A DNA stretch of 18,541 bases from an uncultured Lachnospiraceae bacterium (GTDB taxonomy: Bacteria; Bacillota; Clostridia; Lachnospirales; Lachnospiraceae): contig CAKRSV010000017.1 in assembly GCA_934401915.1 (NCBI GenBank), positions 1 to 18,541 of the forward strand, written 5' to 3'. The position numbers and the translations under genes are program-made. Within the stretch, counting starts at the first letter, position 1; each line of letters starts with the position of its first letter. Below the pieces are notes generated by a model. It made no database searches. It was not told the DNA's origin and saw only the letters and a list, made by a program, of their open reading frames with translations. Positions 1-8,371 of this stretch are shown piece by piece.

Positions 1-22
1 TTTGAACGCAATGCATTTGATA

Positions 23-58
23 AAAGAAAAATGGCTCTGGGATTTGCATCCCAGAGCC
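23..58 (-). terminator. Intrinsic terminator of the pheST...vanZ cluster
   Basis: A perfect 10-bp stem (GGCTCTGGGA / TCCCAGAGCC, 33-42 with 49-58) has a 6-nt loop and is followed on the minus strand by a U-rich run (positions 32 down to 23). It lies about 30 bp beyond the VanZ-like gene and is the first strong terminator seen after pheS, so it probably ends the whole minus-strand transcript. The plus-strand side has no good U-tract. Confidence 0.88.
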
Positions 59-75
59 GCTTTGTCTACAGTCTG

Positions 76-105
76 AAAGCTATCCGGTTTTAATCGGATA
101 GCTTT
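76..105. repeat. Perfect 11-bp inverted repeat spanning the VanZ stop codon
   Basis: AAAGCTATCCG (76-86) and CGGATAGCTTT (95-105) are perfect reverse complements around an 8-nt loop. On the minus strand the last sense codons of the VanZ-like gene form the 5' arm, and the TAA stop (92-90) sits in the loop. The run after the hairpin is only weakly U-rich, so it may be an mRNA 3'-end stabilising hairpin or a first, weak terminator ahead of the one at 23-58. Confidence 0.75.
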
Positions 106-590
106 ACTAATAATCTGTTCAAAAAATAGGCGATCACCATACAAAGGATCCCTGCCACACTTCCATACCAGTTCAGCGCGGCGTCTGTCATCTGAAAATG
201 CCGCCCTTCCACAAATTGTTTATAATACTCTGTGTAGTACGCGAGCACATAGCAGAGTGCACCGGAGGCAAACACCCCCACGATGCGGAAATACCTTCTG
301 CAGATCACCATGCTCACAAAAGTCGTCACCACACCGACGACAAAGAACAGCCCCAGATGCGCACCGTAGCGGATCACATAACTGATCGTCTTGATCTGAT
401 CGGCCGTCGGGCTGCTAAAAATCCGGTGTGCGACCTGCTCCGCAAGCGCCATCGTCACCCCGGCAGAGCTTTCTCCTGTCTGAAAAGACACAAACATCAC
501 AAAATAAAGCAGTAACATCAAGCCGCCGAGCGACGTCAAAATGACCAGAATTTCCAGGCCCAGCTTACTGCGCTTACCATTTCCTGACAT
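90..590 (-). CDS. VanZ-like family membrane protein
   Basis: This 166-residue integral membrane protein has about four hydrophobic segments: one near the N-terminus (LEILVILTSLGGLMLLLYFV), two in the middle and one at the C-terminus. The pattern of the VanZ-like family is visible: FQTGESSAG after the first helix, then YYKQFVEGRHFQMTDAALNWYGSVAG, which matches the family's E/Q-FVxGRxxxxxDxxxNxxGxxxG signature. VanZ of the vancomycin cluster gives low-level teicoplanin resistance, but most chromosomal members have no assigned role, and nothing here points to resistance. I chose the ATG at 590 because GAGG sits 6 nt upstream; the in-frame ATG 12 bp earlier has no ribosome binding site. The gene follows the PilZ gene by 27 bp and is the last in its cluster. 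Confidence 0.8.
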   Translation of the reverse strand: MSGNGKRSKLGLEILVILTSLGGLMLLLYFVMFVSFQTGESSAGVTMALAEQVAHRIFSSPTADQIKTISYVIRYGAHLGLFFVVGVVTTFVSMVICRRYFRIVGVFASGALCYVLAYYTEYYKQFVEGRHFQMTDAALNWYGSVAGILCMVIAYFLNRLLVKLSD

Positions 591-617
591 ACTACGCCTC
601 ATTTCTGTTTTAAGGCT

Positions 618-953
618 TTACATCCCCATATCCTGAATGGTGCCATACGTCTCAATCCGGCTGGCGTCCATCTCTGACATACCGATAAAAATAGCCCCGT
701 ACTCATAGATATCGCCTCTCCGGCTGATCCGTACGACCTCCAAAAAGGTATGAAGCACCTCGCTTGTCCAGATGGTCAGGAAGGATTCATACACCGCTCC
801 CACCTCCAGACGGGTACTGCAGGTAAACCCCACACCGGTCTTAGATACATCGGAAATATCAATATGTACCTCTTCCGCCACATTCTGACCCAGTCTTTTG
901 ATCAGGATCCTTGAACTAAGCTCCAGCCTTTTGTTTCTTCTTCTCTCATCCAT
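618..953 (-). CDS. Small stand-alone PilZ-domain protein (putative c-di-GMP receptor)
   Basis: This is a 111-residue soluble protein made of little more than one PilZ domain. The two c-di-GMP contact motifs are present: an arginine-rich RRRNKR stretch at residues 4-9 (RxxxR type), and DVSKTGVGF near residue 35 (D/NxSxxG type). Stand-alone PilZ domains usually bind cyclic di-GMP and modulate a partner such as a motility, secretion or polysaccharide protein; the partner cannot be told from this sequence. GGGGAGAAGGA precedes the start. It lies 58 bp after queA and 27 bp before the VanZ-like gene, with no terminator between, so it is probably co-transcribed. An EAL-domain gene elsewhere in the window shows that this genome has c-di-GMP turnover. 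The family call is fairly firm; the ligand is inferred from the motifs. Confidence 0.8.
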   Translation of the reverse strand: MDERRRNKRLELSSRILIKRLGQNVAEEVHIDISDVSKTGVGFTCSTRLEVGAVYESFLTIWTSEVLHTFLEVVRISRRGDIYEYGAIFIGMSEMDASRIETYGTIQDMGM

Positions 954-1011
954 ATCCTTCTCCCCTTTTCACAAACCTGCGTTGTCGTGTGTCCATCCAT
1001 TCCCCAATGGA

Positions 1012-2055
1012 TCATTCCTTCCGGAAGCTGTCCGTGATAAACATCGCATCTCCAAAGCTGAAGAAACGGTACTTCTCCGCAATAGCCTCCTCGTAGGCAT
1101 GCAGTACATTCTCTCTTCCGGCAAGCGCAGAGACAAGCATCACCAGCGTAGACTCCGGCAGATGAAAATTCGTGATCAGACAATCCAGCACCTTGAAGCG
1201 ATAACCCGGATAAATAAAGATCTCCGTATTGTCGCATCCGGCTTCCACGCGTCCGTCCTCTCCGGCCGCGCTCTCCACAGTCCGGCAGCTTGTCGTTCCA
1301 ACGCAGATCACACGGTTTCCACGCTCCTTCGCCCGGTTGATCTTCCCGGCAGCTTCGTCCGTGACCTGATAATATTCCGAGTGCATATGGTGCTCCAGAA
1401 TATTTTCCTCCTTGACCGGCCGGAAGGTTCCAAGCCCCACATGGAGCGTCACATAGGCAATATCCACGCCTTTCTCCACAATCTTTTCCAGCAGTTCTGT
1501 GGTAAAATGCAGTCCGGCCGTCGGCGCAGCAGCCGATCCCTCGTACTTCGCATAGACCGTCTGATAACGGTTCTTGTCCTGCAATTTATGTGTGATATAC
1601 GGTGGAAGCGGCATCTCCCCGAGTCTGTCCAGCACCTCTTCAAAAATCCCTTCGTAGAAGAAGCGGATCAGCCGGTTTCCCTCTTCCACCACATCCAACA
1701 CTTCCGCTTTGAGACTTCCGTCTCCAAAAGTCAGTCTCGTTCCCGGTTTCGCTTTCTTTCCCGGCTTCACCAGCGTTTCCCAGACGTCCTTCTCTCTCCG
1801 TTTCAGAAGCAGGACTTCGATCGTTGCACCGGTGTCCTCTTTTACTCCCATCAGCCTCGCCGGTATCACCTTGGTGTTGTTCAGCACCAGACAATCCCCC
1901 GGTCTTAGATAATCGATGATCTCGCGGAACACATGATGCTCTGTCGCTCCCGTGTTCTTATCCAGCATCAACAGTCTCGACGCCGACCGGTCCGCAAGCG
2001 GATCCTGCGCGATCAGTTCCTGTGGCAGATCAAAATAAAAGTCTGACTTGTTCAT
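1012..2055 (-). CDS. queA: S-adenosylmethionine:tRNA ribosyltransferase-isomerase (QueA)
   Basis: QueA moves the ribosyl part of S-adenosylmethionine onto preQ1 in tRNA to make epoxyqueuosine, the second-to-last step of queuosine synthesis at position 34 of the tRNAs for Asp, Asn, His and Tyr. The 347-residue length is normal for the family. Recognisable blocks are the N-terminal [20 protein letters not shown], then [20 protein letters not shown], and near the C-terminus [19 protein letters not shown] followed by [13 protein letters not shown] chose the ATG at 2055 (MNKSDF...) because GGGGA lies 7 nt upstream; the in-frame ATG 12 bp earlier overlaps that ribosome binding site. The gene starts 32 bp after the M18 peptidase. 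Its usual partners tgt, yajC and ruvB are absent from the window, so queA is separated from the common ruvAB-queA-tgt arrangement here. Confidence 0.96.
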   Translation of the reverse strand: MNKSDFYFDLPQELIAQDPLADRSASRLLMLDKNTGATEHHVFREIIDYLRPGDCLVLNNTKVIPARLMGVKEDTGATIEVLLLKRREKDVWETLVKPGKKAKPGTRLTFGDGSLKAEVLDVVEEGNRLIRFFYEGIFEEVLDRLGEMPLPPYITHKLQDKNRYQTVYAKYEGSAAAPTAGLHFTTELLEKIVEKGVDIAYVTLHVGLGTFRPVKEENILEHHMHSEYYQVTDEAAGKINRAKERGNRVICVGTTSCRTVESAAGEDGRVEAGCDNTEIFIYPGYRFKVLDCLITNFHLPESTLVMLVSALAGRENVLHAYEEAIAEKYRFFSFGDAMFITDSFRKE

Positions 2056-2087
2056 AACAATCCCCATTCTTTTGTTTTATCTAACCA

Positions 2088-3500
2088 TTATAACCCAGTT
2101 CCATGTAAAAATGCAACATAGCCTCTCTTTGTCTCATAGATGTCTGCCTTGCTGGTCGCCTCCCAGGGTGCGTGCATATTGAGAACTGCAACGCCGCTGT
2201 CGATCACGTTCATTCCATAAAGCGCCAGAATATATGCGATCGTTCCGCCGCCCCCAAGGTCTACCTTTCCAAGCTCCGCCGTCTGGAAATTGATCTTATC
2301 CTTCTCGAAAATACCGCGGATATAGCCCATATACTCTGCGTTGGCGTCATTCGAACCGGATTTTCCTCTGGCTCCGGTGAACTTGTTGAACACCATTCCT
2401 CCGCCAAGGTACGCCACATTTTTCTTGTCAAAGCTGGACGCATAGCTCGGGTCATACGCACTGCTCACATCGGAAGAAAGCATACAGGAATGGGAAAGAC
2501 ACCTTCTCAGGTTCAGTTCACTGTACTCTCCCGCCAGATCCATGACCTCTGCCACGGCATTCTCAAAGAATTTAGACTGCATACCGGTCGCGCCTACGCT
2601 TCCGATCTCCTCCTTGTCGACCAGGATACAGCAGGCAGTACGCTCAGGCACTTCCATCTCCAGCATTGCCTCCAGAGAGGAGAAGGCGCATACTCGGTCA
2701 TCCTGACCATAGGCAAGGATCATGCTGCGGTCAAATCCGGCCTCCCTCGCTTTTCCTGCCGGTACGACTTCCAGCTCTGCGGAGATAAAGTCCTCTTCCT
2801 CCACATCGTAGTTCGCTTTCAGAATGTCAAGGATCCCTTCCTTCACCGCCTGTTTATCCTTCGATTTTTCCTCATCCTTCTTCTTATCAATCACAAGCGG
2901 CTTGTTTCCAACGATAATATCCAGCGCCTCGCCCTCGATCACCTTGGAGGCTTTCTTTTCAAGCTGCTCCTGTGCAAGATGGATCAGAAGATCCGACACG
3001 AAGAATACCGGATCGTCCTCATTCTCTCCTACGCTGACTTCCGCGGTCGTACCATCCTTTTTCACGATCACGCCATGGATCGCCAGCGGGATGGTCACCC
3101 ACTGATACTTCTTCACGCCGCCGTAATAATGGGTATCCAGATAGGCAAAGCCTCCGTCCTCATACAGCGGGTTCTGCTTGATGTCCAGCCTCGGAGAATC
3201 GATGTGCGCGCCCAGAATATTCAGTCCCTGCGTCATCTTTTCCTTACCGATCTGGAACATCACGATCGACTTGTTCATCCAGACAGAGTATACCTTATCG
3301 CCCGGCTTTAAGGCTGTCTTTTTCTTTTCCAGGACCTCAAGCTCCTGATAGCCTTCCTTCTCGATCCGGTTCACGATCTGGTCGATACATTCTCTCTCCG
3401 TCTTTCCATGATCCAGAAAATCTCTGTATCTGTCCGCAAAAGCATCCATTTCCTTCATCTGCTCTGCGCTGTAAGTTTCCCATGTATTTTTGTGTTCCAT
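2088..3500 (-). CDS. M18 family metalloaminopeptidase (aspartyl aminopeptidase-like)
   Basis: This 470-residue cytoplasmic di-zinc aminopeptidase belongs to family M18, which removes N-terminal residues, often acidic ones, from peptides. Visible metal and catalytic motifs are HIDSPRLD (first zinc histidine), GQDDRVCAF (bridging aspartate region), DKEEIGSVGATG (catalytic glutamate pair), SSDVSSAYDP, and the C-terminal HAPWEATSKADIYETKRGY with the last zinc histidine. Length agrees with the M18 aminopeptidase-1 type of Firmicutes. A GAGGTAGGAA ribosome binding site directly precedes the ATG. It lies 89 bp after pheT and 32 bp before queA, probably in the same transcript. Substrate preference cannot be read from the sequence, so I give no gene symbol. 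Confidence 0.93.
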   Translation of the reverse strand: MEHKNTWETYSAEQMKEMDAFADRYRDFLDHGKTERECIDQIVNRIEKEGYQELEVLEKKKTALKPGDKVYSVWMNKSIVMFQIGKEKMTQGLNILGAHIDSPRLDIKQNPLYEDGGFAYLDTHYYGGVKKYQWVTIPLAIHGVIVKKDGTTAEVSVGENEDDPVFFVSDLLIHLAQEQLEKKASKVIEGEALDIIVGNKPLVIDKKKDEEKSKDKQAVKEGILDILKANYDVEEEDFISAELEVVPAGKAREAGFDRSMILAYGQDDRVCAFSSLEAMLEMEVPERTACCILVDKEEIGSVGATGMQSKFFENAVAEVMDLAGEYSELNLRRCLSHSCMLSSDVSSAYDPSYASSFDKKNVAYLGGGMVFNKFTGARGKSGSNDANAEYMGYIRGIFEKDKINFQTAELGKVDLGGGGTIAYILALYGMNVIDSGVAVLNMHAPWEATSKADIYETKRGYVAFLHGTGL

Positions 3501-3589
3501 TTCCTACCTCGTTTCTGCGCTTTTTTCTGCGCTGTCATTTCTGTAAAACCATAGTTTTCCGGCTCTTACGCCCGATAAAGGCGGCGCGC

Positions 3590-6010
3590 TTAGCTTCTGA
3601 GCTCGATTCCCATGCCCTCAAGTCCGTTCAGGATCTTCTTCATTGCACCGGAAATGTCGGCCTCCTCAAGCGTCCGGTCCTTTGCCCGGAAGGTGATGGA
3701 ATATGCCACCGACTTATAGCCTTCCTTGATCTGATCGCCTTCGTAGATATCAAAAAGCTGATAATTCTCCAGGATCTTTCCACCTCTCTGGGCAATCACT
3801 GCCTCGATCTGTCCCACCATGATATTGCGCGGCACGACCATACTGATATCTCTCGAAACAGCAGGATACTTGGCAATTCCTTCATACTTGCGGTCAAAGG
3901 TAGCAAACGGAAGGATTTCCGGCATATCCAGAACTGCAATATAAGCTCTTGTCTTCATATCGTAATTGTCGCAGACCTCCGGATGCACTTCTCCCAGATA
4001 GCCTACTACTTTTCCGTCATAGATCACGTTCGCCTGTCTACCCGGGTGCAGGAAGTTCTTGCGTGCCTCCGGATCATAGACCGCCTTCTTCTTCATTCCG
4101 ATCGCATCGAAGAACTCTTCGATCACGCCCTTCATGGTAAAGAAATCGCAGTCGCCGTACATTCCCAGCGTAAACTGCATCCGCTCATCCGGGAGCTCTG
4201 TTAGCGGCAGAGCCTTGGGAATATAGATATTGCCCAGTTCGTAAAGTCTGACGTCCTTGTTTCTCCGGTTATAATTCGTTGCCAGACTCGTAAGCATACC
4301 GTTCAGAGACGAAGTTCTCATAATCGAGAAATCCTCGCCGAGCGGATTCGATAGGGTAATCGCCTCTCTCGCCGGATCGTCTGCATCCAGAAGCAGTTTG
4401 TCGAACACCTTCGGGCTTTCGAAGGAATAGCACATTCCCTGGGAAAAGCCGCAGTATTCGGCAATGTCTCTTGCCTTCTGTTCGATCCGCAGCTTAAACG
4501 GCAGTTTGCCGGTCATCGCTTCGCCGCTCGGAAGCGTAGCCGGGATCTTGTCATATCCATAGAATCTCGCCACTTCCTCTGCGATGTCACACTGGCGGAG
4601 CAGATCCTGACGGAAGGTCGGGATGACAAGCGTATTGTCCGCCTGCTGATAGTCTACCTCGATCATGCGGAAGATATCCAGCATTTCCTCTTTTGTCACA
4701 TCTGTTCCAAGCAGCGCGTTGTACTTCTCCGGTGCAAAAGGAAGCACGACCTTCTCCCTGAGGTCTCCGTGCACATCTACCATGCCGCTTACCACTTCGC
4801 CGCAGCCCAGTTCCTCGATCAGCTGGCAGGCTCTGTTGATCGCCTCCTCCGCATTGTACGGATCCAGTCCCTTTTCAAATTTTCCGGACGCATCTGTCCT
4901 GAGTCCGACTCTCTTTGCCGATTTACGGATATTGGCTCCGTTGAAGGTAGCCGCCTCGAAAAGCACGGTCTTTACATCGTCTGTGATCTTGGAATTCTCA
5001 CCGCCCATGATGCCGGCGATACCGACCTCCTTCTCCTCGTCGCAGATCATCAGCACCTCGGAATCCAGCTTACGCTCCTGTCCGTCCAGTGTCTGGAATA
5101 CGTCTCCGTCTTTTGCTCTGCGCACGATGATCTTGTGCCCTGCGATCGTGTCCAGGTCGTAGGCGTGCATCGGCTGTCCGTACTCTTCCATGACATAGTT
5201 CGTGATGTCCACAAGGTTGTTGATCGGACGGATACCGCTCGCTGCCAGTCTCCTCTGCATCCATTTGGGAGACGGACCGATCTTGATATTTGTGCAGACT
5301 CTCGCGCAGTATCTCGGACAGAGATCCGGATCCTGCACCTCCACTGCGATATAGTCCTCTATTTTCTCTCCGTTTTCTTTTACCTTGACCTCCGGAAGAA
5401 TAAACGGCTTGCGGAACGTTGCAGCCGCCTCGCGCGCGATACCGATGATACTGTAACAGTCTACACGGTTTGAGGTGATCTCATACTCAAACACAGTATC
5501 CCGCAGTCCAAGTTCCTCGATCGCATCGGCTCCGACTACTGCGTCCTCCCCGAAGATATAGATCCCGTTTTCCGGCGCCTCCGGGTACATTTCCCTGCTT
5601 GAGCCGAGCTCCTCGATCGAGCACATCATACCGTTTGACTCAATCCCGCGCAGTTTCCCCGCTTTGATCTCAATTCCGTCCTCGGGAAGCGGTCCTCCGT
5701 CATGTCCTCCTGCAACCTTTCCTCCGTCCAGTACGACCGGCACTTTATCTCCCACCTTGACATTCGGCGCGCCGGTTACGATCTGGATCACCTCACTGCC
5801 GATATTTACCTGACAGATGATCAGCTTATCCGCATCGGGATGCTTTTCAATCTTCTCGATCTGTCCGATCACGATCTTCTCCAGATTCTTGTCCAGTCTG
5901 CTATACCCTTCCACCTTCGTTCCGGTCAGCGTCATAGCATCCATATATTCCTGATCTGTGCAGGAAAGCTCCGGCACATACGCTTTGATCCATGATAATG
6001 CTGTATTCAT
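3590..6010 (-). CDS. pheT: Phenylalanyl-tRNA synthetase beta subunit
   Basis: This is the beta chain of the alpha2-beta2 PheRS that charges tRNA-Phe; it carries the tRNA-binding and editing modules. About 806 residues, normal for the family. Order of domains: an EMAP/OB-fold tRNA-binding domain at roughly 40-150 (VIGQIEKIEKHPDADKL, VTGAPNVKVGDKVP), the B3/B4 editing domain at roughly 210-390 (NRVDCYSIIGIAREAAA, NLVDITNYVMEEYGQPMHAYD), the B5 domain, a catalytic-like core (RTSSLNGMLTSLATNYNRR), and a C-terminal ferredoxin-fold anticodon-binding domain (YPAVSRDISMVV...GYKSVAYSITFRAKDRTL). The ATG at 6010 has AGGA 6 nt upstream; the in-frame ATG at 6022 with AAGGG upstream is an alternative. The open frame continues upstream to 6073, but that part does not look like PheT. 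It follows pheS by about 115 bp without a terminator. Confidence 0.97.
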   Translation of the reverse strand: MNTALSWIKAYVPELSCTDQEYMDAMTLTGTKVEGYSRLDKNLEKIVIGQIEKIEKHPDADKLIICQVNIGSEVIQIVTGAPNVKVGDKVPVVLDGGKVAGGHDGGPLPEDGIEIKAGKLRGIESNGMMCSIEELGSSREMYPEAPENGIYIFGEDAVVGADAIEELGLRDTVFEYEITSNRVDCYSIIGIAREAAATFRKPFILPEVKVKENGEKIEDYIAVEVQDPDLCPRYCARVCTNIKIGPSPKWMQRRLAASGIRPINNLVDITNYVMEEYGQPMHAYDLDTIAGHKIIVRRAKDGDVFQTLDGQERKLDSEVLMICDEEKEVGIAGIMGGENSKITDDVKTVLFEAATFNGANIRKSAKRVGLRTDASGKFEKGLDPYNAEEAINRACQLIEELGCGEVVSGMVDVHGDLREKVVLPFAPEKYNALLGTDVTKEEMLDIFRMIEVDYQQADNTLVIPTFRQDLLRQCDIAEEVARFYGYDKIPATLPSGEAMTGKLPFKLRIEQKARDIAEYCGFSQGMCYSFESPKVFDKLLLDADDPAREAITLSNPLGEDFSIMRTSSLNGMLTSLATNYNRRNKDVRLYELGNIYIPKALPLTELPDERMQFTLGMYGDCDFFTMKGVIEEFFDAIGMKKKAVYDPEARKNFLHPGRQANVIYDGKVVGYLGEVHPEVCDNYDMKTRAYIAVLDMPEILPFATFDRKYEGIAKYPAVSRDISMVVPRNIMVGQIEAVIAQRGGKILENYQLFDIYEGDQIKEGYKSVAYSITFRAKDRTLEEADISGAMKKILNGLEGMGIELRS

Positions 6011-6125
6011 AGTATTCCTCATTTCTGCGCCCTTTTTCTGGTAACGGGATGCGTCCAGGTGCGCGGGGCACATTCCCTCTCTTCTATTTTGTGCTCTGTC
6101 GGTTGTCCTGTCTCTCTGTCCTTTA

Positions 6126-7145
6126 TCAGAACTGCTTCAGGAAACGGATGTCATTCTCATACAGAAGTCTCATATCGTCAATTTCGTATTTGAGCAGGGC
6201 GATACGCTCAAGACCGACGCCGAACGCAAATCCCGTGTACTTCTCCGGATCAATGCCACTCATCTCCAGCACGTGCGGGTGTACCATACCGCAGCCGAGG
6301 ATCTCGATCCAGCCCTCTCCCTTACAGAATCGACATCCCTTTCCGCCGCACTTGAAGCAGGTCACATCCATCTCTGCACTCGGCTCTGTGAATGGGAAAT
6401 GGTGCGGTCTGAATTTTACTCTCGTATCCTCGCCGAACAGCTCTTTGGCAAACTCTGCCAGCGTTCCCTTCAGATCGGCAAACGTGATATTCTTGTCGAT
6501 CACAAGTCCCTCGATCTGATGGAAAGATGGCGAGTGCGTCGCATCCACCTCATCGGCACGGAACACCCTGCCCGGTGCGATCATACGGATCGGGAGTATT
6601 CCCTTCTCCATCTCATGCACCTGGGTGGATGAGGTCTGGGTTCTCAGAAGAAAATCGCCGTTGATATAGAACGTATCCTGCTCATCCTTAGCCGGATGGT
6701 CCGCCGGAATGTTCAGCGCCTCGAAATTGTAATAATCCTTTTCCACTTCCGGGCCTTCTACCACCTCGTAACCCATACCGATGAAAATACGCTCAACCTC
6801 TTCCAGGGCAATCGTATTCGGATGGCGGTGTCCCACGTTGTTCTTTTTGGCGGGAAGCGTCACATCGATGACTTCTCTCTTCATCTTGGCATCCCGGACT
6901 GCCTTTTCCATCTTTTTCACAGAAGCGTCCAGTACCTTCTCGATTTCTTCTCTCGTCTCATTGACAAGCTGTCCTACCTTCGGGCGATCCTCCGGTGCTA
7001 CGTCTTTCATGCTCTTTAATACAGCCGTCAGTTTCCCCTTCTTGCCAAGATAGTTCACTCTCACTTCATTCAGCTTTTCCAGCGCATCACTGGCTTCGAT
7101 CTGCCGCAGTGCTTCTGCTTTGATCTGTTCCAACTTTTCTTTCAT
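6126..7145 (-). CDS. pheS: Phenylalanyl-tRNA synthetase alpha subunit
   Basis: This is the catalytic chain of PheRS, forming Phe-AMP and transferring Phe to tRNA-Phe. 339 residues, the normal length. It opens with a helical coiled-coil region (about 1-90) that contacts tRNA, followed by the class II core: [29 protein letters not shown], the motif-2 region ([22 protein letters not shown]), and motif 3, [19 protein letters not shown]. The alanine of GFAFG is at the position that sets the size of the phenylalanine pocket (Ala294 in E. coli), so normal amino-acid selection is expected. A four-cysteine insertion, [12 protein letters not shown], resembles that of other Firmicutes PheS proteins. An AAGGAGAG ribosome binding site precedes the ATG. 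Expression is controlled by the T-box leader just upstream. Confidence 0.98.
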   Translation of the reverse strand: MKEKLEQIKAEALRQIEASDALEKLNEVRVNYLGKKGKLTAVLKSMKDVAPEDRPKVGQLVNETREEIEKVLDASVKKMEKAVRDAKMKREVIDVTLPAKKNNVGHRHPNTIALEEVERIFIGMGYEVVEGPEVEKDYYNFEALNIPADHPAKDEQDTFYINGDFLLRTQTSSTQVHEMEKGILPIRMIAPGRVFRADEVDATHSPSFHQIEGLVIDKNITFADLKGTLAEFAKELFGEDTRVKFRPHHFPFTEPSAEMDVTCFKCGGKGCRFCKGEGWIEILGCGMVHPHVLEMSGIDPEKYTGFAFGVGLERIALLKYEIDDMRLLYENDIRFLKQF

Positions 7146-7217
7146 GTTCTCTCTCCTTCTTGTATTCTTTCCGTCTGCCGTTCCATGACCATTTCACAGG
7201 ACATCATTTCTACGAAA

Positions 7218-7248
7218 TAAAAAATCCCATGTGCAAACACACATGGGA
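7218..7248 (-). terminator. T-box attenuator terminator upstream of pheS
   Basis: On the minus strand TCCCATGTG pairs with CACATGGGA (7248-7240 with 7233-7225) around a 6-nt loop and is followed by a run of seven U. The 5' arm overlaps the CGTCCCA that closes the antiterminator helix, so the two structures exclude each other, as expected for a T-box switch. Confidence 0.93.
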
Positions 7249-7504
7249 CGAATCATATCCGCGGTACCACCCAGTTTCCTGCCAACCATCGCCTTCCTCT
7301 GCGCGCTGACAGACACCTCATTCAGCGTAACGTGCTAAACGTCCCCGGCTACCAGCAAGCCATCTTCAATCCGATCGCTGTCTTCACCTGGGAAGCTCCG
7401 GTGGGAATTTCAAGTCGTTTTCTGAACCTGAGAGGACTTGCAGCCGATGATCCTCTCTCTCTGCCGGTAAAAAACGCTCTACTGACACCATCACTGCCTT
7501 TATC
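7218..7504 (-). promoter_or_regulatory. T-box leader riboswitch sensing uncharged tRNA-Phe
   Basis: The minus strand carries the hallmark T-box sequence GGGTGGTACCGCGG (7272-7259). Its UGGU bulge fits the 3' end of a tRNA with an A discriminator (ACCA), as in tRNA-Phe. TGGG before the bulge can pair with CCCA at about 7246-7243 to form the antiterminator. Upstream, AGAGAG followed by GGCTGCAAGTCC looks like the conserved distal part of stem I, and GAAATTCCCACC fits the specifier loop with UUC (Phe) at 7407-7405. When uncharged tRNA-Phe binds, pheST is read through. The leader is about 290 nt, taking the start near 7504 from the promoter at 7511-7539. The stem I fold was judged by eye, so the specifier position is less certain than the T-box element. 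Confidence 0.93.
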
Positions 7505-7510
7505 TTTTTC

Positions 7511-7539
7511 ATTCTAATTTCTTTTTTTAGACTTGTCAA
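7511..7539 (-). promoter_or_regulatory. Sigma-A-type promoter for the T-box/pheST operon
   Basis: On the minus strand TTGACA (7539-7534) and TAGAAT (7516-7511) are separated by exactly 17 bp that include an A-rich spacer. The -35 is perfect and the -10 has one mismatch. The predicted start near 7504 gives a leader of about 290 nt. The promoter lies inside the last codons of the upstream gene, and the TAG of the -10 element is that gene's stop codon. Confidence 0.85.
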
Positions 7540-8371
7540 GCCATCCGAACAGGAATTTGTACACCGGTCCGAAATAGCGGTTGATATGTGCTCCGATCAG
7601 CAGGATATACATCATCATATAGAACCAGATCATGATGATGACAACCGTCGTCAGGCTCCCGTACGCGCCAAATCCATCAAAATAATCGACGTAGATGGAA
7701 AAGGCAAAGGACGCCACGCTCCATACGACGGCTGCAAACGCCGCCCCCGGCATCTGCGCCTTGAACTTCAGCTTCTTACTCGGAACAAACGCGTAGATCA
7801 AAGAGAAGATCAGCGTCAGGACCGCCCAGGAAAACAGGAAGCGGAAGTGCATGATAAACTGCACCAGTATGTGAAGCTGCGGAATGTCTGATAACAGAAT
7901 ATCCACGATCAGATTGCCAAACACCATGACAAAGAGTGCAAGGATCATCGCGATAAGAATGATGACCGTATAGATACAGGCAATGCTGCGCAGCACCACA
8001 TAGTTACGCGTCTCCTCAAAATCGTTGACTGCATTCAGTCCATGGATCAGCGCCAGCATCGCTTTCGCTGCCGACCAGATCGTAACGATGGCAAACACCG
8101 TGATCGTGCCTGCCGATCTGGCATAGACGTCCGACACAACGCTCACCACCAGCGCGTCCATCGCATCCGGCGTGAACTGCGTGAGTGCCGCGATCAGATT
8201 CGCCTCTGTCAACGAAGTGTACGGCAGGATCGCACACAGCGCCATGAGAAGCGGGATCATGGACAGGAACAGGAAAAAGGCGGTGCTTGCTGCAAATGCG
8301 CCGATATTCTTTTTGGTCATCTGCCAGCTAAAATCCCTGGCTATATAATATAGTCTGTAGATCGTCCTCAT
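7514..8371 (-). CDS. YihY/virulence factor BrkB family membrane protein
   Basis: This 285-residue polytopic inner-membrane protein has six predicted transmembrane segments. Family features are the N-terminal amphipathic stretch leading into KKNIGAFAASTAFFLFLSMIP, the central TVFAIVTIWSAAKAMLALIHGLN, the LIFSLIYAFVPSKKLKFKAQMPGAAFAA segment, and the hallmark YGSLTTVVIIMIWFYMMMYILLIGA followed by HINRYF. The family was once called ribonuclease BN by mistake; its function is not settled. The ATG overlaps the stop of the upstream SpoIID-type gene as ATGA (8371-8368), so translation is probably coupled. That suggests a joint cell-envelope role, but this is inference. Its own 3' end contains the pheST promoter. 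Confidence 0.92.
   Translation of the reverse strand: MRTIYRLYYIARDFSWQMTKKNIGAFAASTAFFLFLSMIPLLMALCAILPYTSLTEANLIAALTQFTPDAMDALVVSVVSDVYARSAGTITVFAIVTIWSAAKAMLALIHGLNAVNDFEETRNYVVLRSIACIYTVIILIAMILALFVMVFGNLIVDILLSDIPQLHILVQFIMHFRFLFSWAVLTLIFSLIYAFVPSKKLKFKAQMPGAAFAAVVWSVASFAFSIYVDYFDGFGAYGSLTTVVIIMIWFYMMMYILLIGAHINRYFGPVYKFLFGWLDKSKKRN

Noticed and set aside
898..1908. Long open frame on the plus strand opposite queA
   Set aside because: QueA motifs are clear on the minus strand. The plus frame gives a Ser/Arg/His-rich protein with no domain and no ribosome binding site.
2172..3311. 379-codon open frame on the plus strand opposite the M18 peptidase
   Set aside because: It is a mirror of a long coding region; the composition (His, Arg, Leu rich) is typical of antisense frames and no family is recognisable.
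6011..6073. Upstream extension of pheT to an earlier in-frame ATG
   Set aside because: The extra residues do not resemble PheT, and the ATGs at 6010 and 6022 have better ribosome binding sites and the usual N-terminus.
7332..7517. Small open frame inside the T-box leader, plus strand
   Set aside because: The region is explained by a structured RNA leader on the minus strand, and the frame lacks a ribosome binding site.
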